Source: JBOGEN01 sp050743265
GTDB lineage: Bacteria; Actinomycetota; Actinomycetes; JBOGEN01
Length of the DNA: 21,964 nt
Direction: 5' to 3'
NCBI GenBank assembly: GCA_050743265.1
Contig: JBOGEN010000132.1
Coordinates: 1-21,964 of the forward strand
A program made the position numbers and the translations under genes. Every line of letters starts with the position of its first letter. Position 1 is the first letter of the stretch. Under the pieces are notes generated by a model that ran no database searches, was not told the DNA's origin, and was given only the letters and a program-made list of their open reading frames with translations. Below are positions 15,188 to 21,964 of the stretch, in pieces.

Positions 15188-17860
15188 CTAGGACAGCAGG
15201 TCGACCGCCAGCGAGCTGAAGACGTTGATCGCCGACTGCGTCCTGCTGTGCGACGTGGAGAAGGCGCCGCCGTCCTGCTCGGGGGCCGCTCCGGGGAGCG
15301 CCACCGACGGGCCGAACGTCACGTAGCTCACACCGTCGTAGGAGTACGACGCGGCGTACCGGTCACCCGTCCTGGTCAGGGCGACCCACAGCGGACGGAA
15401 CGTGTTGATGTTCGCACCGGCGCTGCTGTCGACGTACCCGTCGCCGTCGCTGTCCCACTGGAACGAGACACCGTTCCGCCCCGTCACGGCGACGATGGCG
15501 TAACCGGGGGAGGCGCCGGGCCTGGTCATGTCGTTGCGGACCATCACGCCGCTCTTGGCCCACGCGTCCGAGTCGTTCAGGGAGTTCACCCGCACCGCGA
15601 CCTTTGTGCCCGGACGCACTGCGTCCGGCCGGTAGATCGCACCAAACTCGTCGTCGCGCTGGCCGCCGGCACCCCAGACGTCACTTCCCGCGGCGGCGAT
15701 CCCGAGCTCCGGGCGGGACTGCCCGAAGTAGGAGCTCGCCGCCGACTCCGCCGTGAGCTTCAGGTCCGGTCCGATGGGTGCGTCCCGCGGGCAGATGGTG
15801 AAGCCGAAGAGGTTTGCGTTCAGGCTCGTCCGGTACTCCGGCGCGACGCCGGAGTCGCAGATGACGTCCCGGGCGCCGGCCGGCCAGTCCGTGCCGTCGA
15901 CCCGGACGTTGTCGACCAGCTGGTTGCGGTGCTCCTCCGCGTTGGGGGTCTGCGTCGCGCCCGAGTTGTACCAGTTGTTCTGGAGCAGGTTGTCACTCGT
16001 GTTGTTCCTCAGGCTGTACGCGTTGGTGAAGACCCACACGCCGGCGCCCTGGAGCACGTTCTCGCGGTACGTGGTGTACCGCGTGCCCTCGTCGAGGTAG
16101 AGCGCGACGCCGGAGATGTTGTACAGGTAGTTGCGCTCCACCACGGTGCCCGGGCTCGCCGAGAGGTTGTACACCGAGCCGCCGTCGGCGAAGCGCGCCT
16201 TGGTGTGGTGGACGAGGTTGCCGGACACGACGTTGTCCTTGAGCGTCGTGGGCGTCGTGTAGAGCGGGTTCCAGTTGTAGTAGCCCCGGTCCACGTAGTC
16301 GTTCGAGCCGCCCGCGTCGTTGATGCCCCACCCGTAGCCGGTGTCGATGCCGTCGTACGGGACGTTGGCCACCTCGTTGTGCACGATCTGCACGTTGGTC
16401 GCGTACGTGCTGAGGATCCCGCCGTTGTCCTTGTAGTCCACGGAGACCCGGTTGACGGTGTTGTCCAGGATGAAGATGTCCTGGTTGGTCATCCGTACGT
16501 CGCTCGGGTGGTGGGCGTGAAGACGCGCGCCACCCACCGCGACGCCATGTCCGGCGTCCTCCGTGAACACGTTGCCGACGACGTTGATGTCGGAGGCGCC
16601 GAAGCCCACGCCGGTCAGCGTCGCGTTGGCGTCGTTGCCGATGCCCAGGGCCGTCGAACCCAGGTTCCGGAAGGTGTTGCGGGCGAAGGAGATGTCGCTC
16701 GCAGCAGAGACCTGCACCGCGGCCGGCTCCTGGTACCAGGTGTCACCCCTGGCCCGCTCGAACATCTCGCAGCCGCGGGAGCAGCTGGTGAAGGCGTCGT
16801 CGGGCCGGTAGTCGTAGTCGTCCTTGATGAAGAAGCCGTTCTGTTGGTTGGCGTAGCCGGAGGTCGAGGGCTCCAGCCACGACGTCCCGGTGAACTCGAT
16901 GCCGCTGAAGGACAGGCCCGAGACGGGCTCGTCGTAGGTCCCACCGACGCTGAGGAGCGTCTCGAGCCGAGGCAGCTCGATGTCCAGCCGGTTCGGGTGG
17001 ACCCCGTCGCCGGGCTTGTAGTAGACCTTGCCGGCCGCCGGGTCGAGGTACCACTCCCCGACCTCGTCCAGGAAGCTGCGGGAGTTCTCCAGGTACCACG
17101 TCGGCCCCGCGAGGAAGCTGTTCTGGACGGTGTCCCAGCCCCAGGTGTTGTTGTCCCACGCCGGCTGCGCCATGGTGATCCGCGTCGGGCTGATGCTCTC
17201 CACCGGGGAGTAGCGGTTGGTGAAGTCGCCGAGCGACTGGAACTCGATCCGCTGCTGGTCGGGGAGGTCGGCGAGGTGGGCCAGGTCGGGATTCTCGATC
17301 TCGAGGCCGGTCGGCGTGACCGTGACGTCGTCGTTCGGAAGCCGCATCGCCGCGATGGGGGCGATGACGCCGTTGACGTAGAGCTGCCGCGAGTCCACGC
17401 CCCTGGGCGTGTCGGCCACGTAGATATTGGCGTCGGCATCAGAGACTTTCCAGCCCTTCACCGCGCTCGCGCCGGAGAGGACGGGATGCGCCTTGGGGGC
17501 GGCCTGCCATGACACCGTGTGCCCGTTACGTCCACCGTCCTTCGACCGGAACTCCAGCGGGTCGACGACCCGGTAGACGCCGTCGGCCAGTTCGACGGTG
17601 ATGTCGCTCTCGCCCTTGGCGGCCTCGCCACGGACCACTTCCTGGGTGCGGTCGAGGCTGCACGGCTGGCGCGCGTCGCACATGCCGGTGTCGAGACCCC
17701 GCGGCGACGCGTGAACAATCAGCGCCTTGCCCGGCAACGCCGCGTTGGCGGCGACCGGGACGAGCATCGACGCGAGCAGAGTCGCCGCGCCCACGGCGGC
17801 CAGCCCCAGGACCGTCCCGCCCCGCTTCTCGACCGAGTGCTCCCGTGCGCGTGACGTCAT
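15188..17860 (-). CDS. Secreted right-handed beta-helix protein, putative glycoside hydrolase
   Basis: An 890-residue exported protein. A signal peptide (about 1-40) ends at VAANA before ALPGKA. A PbH1-type parallel beta-helix covers about 45-680, with asparagine-rich turns (NVVGNVFTED, IVHNEVANVPYDGID, NNTSDNLLQNNWYN). The opening (DGVYRVVDPLEFRSKDGG, HPVLSGASAVKGWKV, SRQLYVNGVIAP) resembles GH141-like and related beta-helix glycosidases; a polysaccharide lyase is the alternative. A C-terminal jelly-roll-like domain (about 710-890; KVAVRVNSLNDSDAWAKSGV, then VMVRNDM) looks like DUF1349/laminin-G-type carbohydrate-binding modules. The CATACGTATG palindrome lies 61 bp upstream. Neighbours suggest that it releases acid-containing sugars outside the cell. 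Confidence 0.82.
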   Translation of the reverse strand: MTSRAREHSVEKRGGTVLGLAAVGAATLLASMLVPVAANAALPGKALIVHASPRGLDTGMCDARQPCSLDRTQEVVRGEAAKGESDITVELADGVYRVVDPLEFRSKDGGRNGHTVSWQAAPKAHPVLSGASAVKGWKVSDADANIYVADTPRGVDSRQLYVNGVIAPIAAMRLPNDDVTVTPTGLEIENPDLAHLADLPDQQRIEFQSLGDFTNRYSPVESISPTRITMAQPAWDNNTWGWDTVQNSFLAGPTWYLENSRSFLDEVGEWYLDPAAGKVYYKPGDGVHPNRLDIELPRLETLLSVGGTYDEPVSGLSFSGIEFTGTSWLEPSTSGYANQQNGFFIKDDYDYRPDDAFTSCSRGCEMFERARGDTWYQEPAAVQVSAASDISFARNTFRNLGSTALGIGNDANATLTGVGFGASDINVVGNVFTEDAGHGVAVGGARLHAHHPSDVRMTNQDIFILDNTVNRVSVDYKDNGGILSTYATNVQIVHNEVANVPYDGIDTGYGWGINDAGGSNDYVDRGYYNWNPLYTTPTTLKDNVVSGNLVHHTKARFADGGSVYNLSASPGTVVERNYLYNISGVALYLDEGTRYTTYRENVLQGAGVWVFTNAYSLRNNTSDNLLQNNWYNSGATQTPNAEEHRNQLVDNVRVDGTDWPAGARDVICDSGVAPEYRTSLNANLFGFTICPRDAPIGPDLKLTAESAASSYFGQSRPELGIAAAGSDVWGAGGQRDDEFGAIYRPDAVRPGTKVAVRVNSLNDSDAWAKSGVMVRNDMTRPGASPGYAIVAVTGRNGVSFQWDSDGDGYVDSSAGANINTFRPLWVALTRTGDRYAASYSYDGVSYVTFGPSVALPGAAPEQDGGAFSTSHSRTQSAINVFSSLAVDLLS

Positions 17861-17920
17861 GTCTGATCGCTTTCGTGAGAGCCGAAGGGCCGCAGGCCCG
17901 GCTGACGGGACTCAGAAAAG

Positions 17921-17930
17921 CATACGTATG
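17921..17930. promoter_or_regulatory. Palindromic operator candidate for the beta-helix gene
   Basis: CATACGTATG is a perfect 10-bp palindrome located 61 bp upstream of the secreted protein's start and 59 bp beyond the end of the GntR gene. Palindromes of this size are usual for FCD-type GntR regulators. Related sites are at 18816-18825 and 20465-20474. Confidence 0.5.
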
Positions 17931-17988
17931 ACGTTCTAACAAGAGCTGGGTTGAGCGGAGATGGGGGTTTCGTCCGTCGGGCGGGGCG

Positions 17989-18783
17989 TCAGCGCTCGCG
18001 CCGGGTGCCGCGGTGGTCCGCGGGGCGCCTGCGCTTCCACGCGTCGGTGACGTGGGCGCACATCACGACCTCCGCCGCGTCCGGGTCCCGGGCCTCGATC
18101 GCCTGGAAGATCCGTTCGTGCTCCACCAGCGTCGTCTGGTGGAAGGACTGGGGGACCACCCCGTTGTAGCGAGAGCTCTCGCGGGCCTTCTCGAAGAGCA
18201 CCCTGGCGATGCTCTCGGCGAGCCGGTTGCGCGAGATCGCCATCACGGTCTCGTGGAACGCCACGTCCGCGGCATTGAACTCCGGCGTGTGGAGGACGGT
18301 GGCGCGCATGGCGTCGAGCGCCTCCCGCAGCACGTCACACTCGGCCGCGGTCCGGACGCGGGCCGTTTCGCCGGCCATCGCGGCCTCGAGCCTCGCGCGG
18401 ACGACGGTCAGCTCGTCGAGGACGCCCAGGGTCTGGTCATGGGAGATGAGGGCTTGAAGCACGATGCGGTCCATCATGTTCCAGGACCGGGTGGGCTGGA
18501 CGACGGTGCCGCGTCCCTGCCCCACGGACACGAGCCCCTTCTCCTCGAGGCGTTTGACCGACTCACGGAGCACGGTACGGCTGACCCCGAACTGCTGGCT
18601 GAGGGGCAGCTCCGGCGGCAGGGAGTCGCCGGGTGCGAGCTCGCCGGACACGATCACGTTCACGAGCCCCTCGACAACCGCGACGCCGAGACGCTGCGCC
18701 GGGCCCCGGTCCACGATGGACAGGATCCGTGGAGTGACCTTGCCCGTGCCCGCGTCATGGCTCGGGCTCGCCCCGTCCGTCAT
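17989..18783 (-). CDS. GntR/FadR-family (FCD-domain) transcriptional regulator
   Basis: A 264-residue regulator. The winged helix-turn-helix (about 34-98) has the conserved LAPGDSLPPELPLSQQFGVS and RTVLRESVKRLEEKGLVSV, then GQGRGTVV. The all-helical FCD effector domain (about 115-245) keeps the metal-ligand pattern: D and H in ADVAFHETVMAISRN and a later H in LVEHERIFQAIEARDP. FCD regulators of this group sense sugar acids such as galactonate, glucuronate or their breakdown products. It is divergent from the enolase-superfamily gene and lies next to the secreted glycan enzyme, so it probably represses the whole carbohydrate locus through the GTATG sites. The basic tail (RRRPADHRGTRRER) is not part of the fold. 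Confidence 0.92.
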   Translation of the reverse strand: MTDGASPSHDAGTGKVTPRILSIVDRGPAQRLGVAVVEGLVNVIVSGELAPGDSLPPELPLSQQFGVSRTVLRESVKRLEEKGLVSVGQGRGTVVQPTRSWNMMDRIVLQALISHDQTLGVLDELTVVRARLEAAMAGETARVRTAAECDVLREALDAMRATVLHTPEFNAADVAFHETVMAISRNRLAESIARVLFEKARESSRYNGVVPQSFHQTTLVEHERIFQAIEARDPDAAEVVMCAHVTDAWKRRRPADHRGTRRER

Positions 18784-18815
18784 GACCTCAGTATAGGCAC
18801 GAGTGCACGAGACGT

Positions 18816-18825
18816 GTGATGTATG
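18816..18825. promoter_or_regulatory. Half-conserved GntR operator candidate in the divergent promoter
   Basis: GTGATGTATG shares the GTATG half-site and six of ten bases with the palindrome at 17921. It lies in the 105-bp gap between the divergent regulator gene (start 18783) and the dehydratase-like gene (start 18889). Confidence 0.3.
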
Positions 18826-18888
18826 CTGTTTCGAGACGTCTCCCGGTGTCTCCGGGGTCCGCCCGCGGCCGAGAAGACGAGGTCAGCC

Positions 18889-20061
18889 ATGAAGATCACC
18901 GGCTTGCGCACGCTCACCTCTCTGCAGGACTGGGGCCGGCCTGTAGGTGACGTCAACGGATTCGTGGATGACGGCATCACCGAGGTGCCGCTCGTGGTCG
19001 TCGAGACTGACGGCGGCCTCGAGGGCATCGGCATCGGCTCTCACACCGACGTGGAACGGGTCTTCCCGGCAATCGTCGGGCAGGACCCGCGGGCCACCTC
19101 GGCGCTGTACGACCAGATGCTCGCGCACGTTTTCAAGAGCGGGCACGCCGGCGCGACGTTCGGCGGCATCGGCGCGCTGGACATGGCCCTGTGGGACCTC
19201 AAGGCGAAGATGGCCGAGGAGCCGCTGTGGCGGACCCTCGGCGCCGCGGACCGCTTCATCCCCGGCTACGCCTCGGCGCTCGAGATCGCCGCCCCGGACG
19301 ACGGCCTCGAGGAGCTCTACGCCGGCTGGGTGGCGCGAGGGTTCACCAGCGTCAAGGTCAAAGGCGGCCGCGACCTGGGACGGGACCTGGCGCGACTGAC
19401 GCGGGTGCGCGACATCTTCCGCGCGAACACGAAGCAGCCGGCCCTCATGCTTGACGCCAATGAGTCCTGGAACAAGAAGCAAGCCATCCGGCACATCTGC
19501 GCCCTGGAACGAGAGATCGACCTCGCGTGGGTCGAGGAGCCGCTGCGCAGGTGGGACGCCGACGGGATGGCGATGGTCAGCCGGGCCGTACGCGCGGCGG
19601 TGGCCACGGGGGAGAACCTCACCGGCCTCGAGCAGTTCAAGCCGCTCCTGGACGCCGGGGCGGTCGACATCGTGCAGACGGGCAGCATGTGGGGCATCAC
19701 CCACTTCCTGCGCATCGCGACGGTGGCGCACAGCCGCGACCTACCGATCAGCCCGGTGGGCTCGACGGCGAGCCCGGTCTGGCATGCCGCCGCGGCGGTT
19801 CCGAACCACCTCGCCGCCGAGCTGCAGGACCTCGGGTCGCCCCTGGGCGTGCACTCGCCGCACGAGATCACCGACGGCGGTGTCGTCCTGAGCGACGACC
19901 CCGGCCACGGCCTCTCCATCGACGAGGCCGTGATCGCGCAGACCCAGCTCGGTCAGGAGCGCGCGTCGTCGTCCGGCCCGCACGTGCGGCCTAGCCGCGC
20001 CGGTCTGCGCCTCGTGCCCGAGGACGCGGACCCGGGCCGGCTCGACGAAAGCGGGCGATGA
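18889..20061 (+). CDS. Enolase-superfamily (mandelate racemase/muconate lactonizing type) acid-sugar dehydratase-like protein
   Basis: A 390-residue TIM-barrel enzyme. The KxK motif is SVKVKGG (K156, K158). The three magnesium ligands are D189 (LMLDANESW), E216 (WVEEPL) and E242 (ATGENL). These mark it as a member that abstracts a proton next to a carboxylate, most likely an aldonate or aldarate dehydratase. Unusually, the His-Asp dyad of most dehydratases is not seen: QTGSM (263-267) replaces the common QPD pattern and SPVGS (288-292) the common PH pattern. The ATG at 18889 has GAGG six nt upstream. The last 30 or so residues run past the usual family end. GntR control is likely. The exact substrate is open. 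Confidence 0.85.
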   Translation: MKITGLRTLTSLQDWGRPVGDVNGFVDDGITEVPLVVVETDGGLEGIGIGSHTDVERVFPAIVGQDPRATSALYDQMLAHVFKSGHAGATFGGIGALDMALWDLKAKMAEEPLWRTLGAADRFIPGYASALEIAAPDDGLEELYAGWVARGFTSVKVKGGRDLGRDLARLTRVRDIFRANTKQPALMLDANESWNKKQAIRHICALEREIDLAWVEEPLRRWDADGMAMVSRAVRAAVATGENLTGLEQFKPLLDAGAVDIVQTGSMWGITHFLRIATVAHSRDLPISPVGSTASPVWHAAAAVPNHLAAELQDLGSPLGVHSPHEITDGGVVLSDDPGHGLSIDEAVIAQTQLGQERASSSGPHVRPSRAGLRLVPEDADPGRLDESGR

Positions 20062-20395
20062 GCACTTCTCCCCGGTCACCGCGCGGCACCTGCTCCCCGT
20101 GGTCTCCGACGGCGCTGCCCGTGGAGGGCAGGGACGCGCTGACCTGCGGAGCGGGACCACGCGCGATCCGCTCCTCGGCCGGGACAGCACCTGCAGCCAC
20201 CAGGTCCGTCGCGGTTTCGCAGTCGCGGCGCTCGTAGGTCCAGGTCGACGGGAAGCCGCGCCAGCGTCGAGGCAGGAACGTTCCGCAGAGCCCCATCCAC
20301 GCCACGAGCACCTGCACCTCGCCGGGTGCCGGCCGCGGCGGCGTGTGCGGGACGACCTGCGCTATCCGGTCGCCCAGGTACGCAGCACCGAACAC
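20048..20395 (-). pseudogene. Zinc-dependent alcohol dehydrogenase gene with the interior deleted
   Basis: GTG 20395 with GGAGG five nt upstream opens a frame reading AAYLGDRIAQVVPHTPPRPA, PGEVQVLVAWMGLCGT. This is the N-terminus of a medium-chain zinc dehydrogenase up to the first zinc ligand (normally CGTDLH). The next residues jump to STWTYERRDCETATDLVAAG and AVPAEERIA, which resemble the family's C-terminal end. About 250 residues are gone, including the structural-zinc cysteines and the GxGxxG nucleotide site. The frame remains open and overlaps the 3' end of the dehydratase-like gene. The intact gene probably encoded a sugar or sugar-acid dehydrogenase. Confidence 0.65.
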
Positions 20396-20464
20396 GTTCG
20401 CCTCCGTCGGGTCACTGGGTGGCCGGCGGGCCGCGGCCTGCCCCCCGGAGGATTGTTCAAACGT

Positions 20465-20474
20465 CACATGTATG
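20465..20474. promoter_or_regulatory. GntR operator candidate upstream of the sugar-binding protein gene
   Basis: CACATGTATG matches the 17921 palindrome at eight of ten positions and overlaps a TATGAT sequence (20471-20476) that could be a -10 box, 69 bp before the start codon. Repression by the FCD regulator is a reasonable inference. Confidence 0.45.
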
Positions 20475-20542
20475 ATCTACTGCCTCTCTCGGGCACGGTG
20501 GGACGTCCTTCTCACCCCTCGCCAGAAGGAAGGAACCAGACA

Positions 20543-21916
20543 ATGACCAGACAGCACCGTCGAGCCGTGCCGCGGCGGCCGGGGCGGCTGCCGGTGATGG
20601 CGGCGGCCGCTGCGGCGCTCCTGGCCCTCACCGCGTGCTCGGCGGGCCTCGACGACGCCGATGGCGACCCCGACGCCCCGTACGGCTTCAAGACGTCGAA
20701 GCAGGCCGCCAACTCCCCCATCAAGGTCTGGGTGGACGCGTCGCGCGAGCCCGCCGCGCAGGCGTTCGAGAAGGCGTTCCCCGACGTCGAGATCGACATC
20801 GAGACCTACGACGGCGGGGCGGACGGGTCCGGCTCCTTCCAGACGAAGGTCGAAGCCTTCAACCAGGCCGGCAGCGGCTGGCCCGACGTGGTCTTCTCCA
20901 CCCAGAACAACGACGCGGCCTGGGCCAGCCAGGGCACGGAGCCGTTCGCCGCCCCGCTCGACGAGGGCTACTTCGACGAGTCGTTCCTCGACGGCTTCAC
21001 TCCGGGCGCCCTCGCGCCGCTGACGGTCGAGGGGACCGTCTACGGCCTGCGCAACGACCTGGCTCCCACGGTGACCTGGTACGACCAGAAGCTCATGGAC
21101 GAGTTCGGCTACACGGTGCCGACCACGTGGGAGGAGTACGAAGCGCTCGGGAAGAAGGTCGCCGCGGAGCACCCCGGCTACATCGTCGGCGGCGTCGGTG
21201 ACAGCTTCGCCGAGGAGGTCTACTTCTGGGGGGCCAAGGCTCCGATCAACGTGGTCGACGGCGCCGACGGGTTCAGTTCCGACACCTCTGACCCCAGGTC
21301 GGAGGCGATGGCGAAGCTGCTGGACAACCTGATCGACGCGGGGGTGCTGGCGCAGGAGAGCGTCTTCAGCCCGGACTTCGTCCAGAAGTACACGGGCAAG
21401 GTGCTCATGATGCCGGGCCCGGTCTGGTACTCCGGTGCCCTGTTCGCCAACAAGGACTCCCTCGACGCCGAGCCAGGAACGATCGGCGCGGCACTGCCGC
21501 TGGCCTGGGAGGGCGAGGAAGCCGTGGCCGGAAACGTCGGGGGTGGCACCTGGTTCATCTCACAGCACTCCAAGAACCTCGACGCGGCGAAGAAGTTCCT
21601 CGAGTTCGTGACGAGTGACGAGCGATACCAGGTCGACCTAGCACCCGGGCTTCCGGCCTACGCGTCCGTGGCCGACAAGTGGCTGGCCAAGCAGGAGGAG
21701 AACGGCTTCTTCACCGGAGACTTCGCCGCGAACGTGTCCGCAGCGGCGGCGCAGATCTGGGACGGCTGGGGCTACCCCCGCTTCAGCCAGGAGGCCGTCT
21801 GGGCCAAGACCGTGACGCCCGAGCTGGCGGGGGGAAAGAACCTCGTCGACCTCCTGCCGACATGGGAGAAGGCGATCAAGAACGAGGCTCAGGTCAACGG
21901 CTACACCGTCGAGTGA
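20543..21916 (+). CDS. ABC transporter sugar-binding lipoprotein (extracellular solute-binding family 1)
   Basis: A 457-residue lipoprotein. A basic start and hydrophobic segment end in the lipobox LTAC (C32), so it is tethered to the outer face of the membrane. The mature part shows the family 1 solute-binding pattern: WVDASREPAAQAFEKAFPDVEI, WPDVVFSTQNNDAAW, VYGLRNDLAPTVTWYDQKLM, PTTWEEYEALGKKVA and KNLDAAKKFLEFVTSDERY. It should capture an oligosaccharide or sugar and deliver it to the permease whose gene begins at its stop codon. AAGGAAGGA lies about eight nt before the ATG. Placed beside the secreted beta-helix enzyme and the dehydratase-like gene, it likely imports the released product. 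The sugar is not identifiable. Confidence 0.9.
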   Translation: MTRQHRRAVPRRPGRLPVMAAAAAALLALTACSAGLDDADGDPDAPYGFKTSKQAANSPIKVWVDASREPAAQAFEKAFPDVEIDIETYDGGADGSGSFQTKVEAFNQAGSGWPDVVFSTQNNDAAWASQGTEPFAAPLDEGYFDESFLDGFTPGALAPLTVEGTVYGLRNDLAPTVTWYDQKLMDEFGYTVPTTWEEYEALGKKVAAEHPGYIVGGVGDSFAEEVYFWGAKAPINVVDGADGFSSDTSDPRSEAMAKLLDNLIDAGVLAQESVFSPDFVQKYTGKVLMMPGPVWYSGALFANKDSLDAEPGTIGAALPLAWEGEEAVAGNVGGGTWFISQHSKNLDAAKKFLEFVTSDERYQVDLAPGLPAYASVADKWLAKQEENGFFTGDFAANVSAAAAQIWDGWGYPRFSQEAVWAKTVTPELAGGKNLVDLLPTWEKAIKNEAQVNGYTVE

Positions 21917-21964
21917 TGGTATCGACCGCTGAGCGGAGCGTTGCCGTCGCCGGCCCCGTGGAGC
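21916..21964 (+). CDS. Start of the next ABC transporter gene, probably a permease (runs off the window)
   Basis: ATG at 21916 overlaps the binding-protein stop in a TGATG junction and opens a frame of 16 codons (MVSTAERSVAVAGPVE) to the window edge. Polar leaders of this kind are common in MalF-type sugar permeases, and a permease is the usual next gene. The call rests on position only. Confidence 0.5.
   Translation, partial: MVSTAERSVAVAGPVE

Noticed and set aside
14825..17512. A very long plus-strand open frame (about 895 codons) opposite the beta-helix gene
   Set aside because: It is a high-GC antisense shadow: arginine/valine-rich, without family motifs or a ribosome site, while the minus-strand protein has a signal peptide and clear domains.

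Overview
The window is high-GC DNA with GTG starts, strong GGAGG-type ribosome sites and actinobacterial-looking proteins (molybdate ABC genes with TOBE domains, DUF6510, a DipZ-like thioredoxin protein, an FCD-type GntR regulator). An actinomycete of the Nocardioides type is a fair guess from protein style alone. There is no rRNA, complete tRNA, CRISPR array or intact insertion sequence.

Layout. (1) 1-2525: the start of a CaiB/BaiF CoA-transferase gene, an IclR regulator and an MFS carrier. The upstream regions of the CoA-transferase and the carrier share the same CGGAC..GTCCG operator, so this looks like one small acid-catabolism regulon. (2) 2574-5600: a molybdate uptake locus on the minus strand (modA-modB-modC). 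It is partly decayed: modA lacks its middle, the HTH-TOBE regulator gene ahead of it survives only as its two ends, and a molbindin (TOBE) fragment lies on the other strand. (3) 5590-6611: a DinB-family gene and a 5'-truncated GNAT gene. (4) 6814-8421: a compact operon of a sulfite-oxidase-like molybdoenzyme, a flavin reductase without a ferredoxin domain, and a DUF6510 zinc-ribbon protein. (5) 8456-10590: a 14-helix drug-efflux MFS gene with direct repeats and a palindrome upstream, then about 530 bp without a gene. (6) 10591-14466: an epoxide hydrolase, a type II NADH dehydrogenase, the tail of a second epoxide-hydrolase-like gene, and a thioredoxin/DipZ-like gene with an in-frame amber codon near its start. 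(7) 14581-15187: the 3' 53 bp of a tRNA-Tyr gene, a likely attachment-site scar, followed by decayed sequence. (8) 15188-21964: a carbohydrate locus with a large secreted beta-helix protein, an FCD-type GntR regulator, an enolase-superfamily acid-sugar dehydratase-like protein, a gutted zinc alcohol dehydrogenase gene, a sugar-binding lipoprotein and the start of an ABC permease. Related GTATG-containing sites lie in three of its promoter regions.

How the parts work together. Region 8 reads as a regulated system that cuts an extracellular glycan, imports the product by an ABC transporter and dehydrates an acid sugar; the dehydrogenase step encoded next to it is broken. Region 4 is a molybdenum-dependent redox operon sitting close to a molybdate importer that looks damaged. 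A theme of the whole window is genes that kept one or both ends but lost their interior (modA, the HTH-TOBE gene, the molbindin, the GNAT gene, the zinc-ADH gene and the second hydrolase). This suggests repeated deletion in a flexible part of the chromosome. The tRNA-Tyr fragment places a possible island boundary at about 14.6 kb, with the island running to the right beyond the window.
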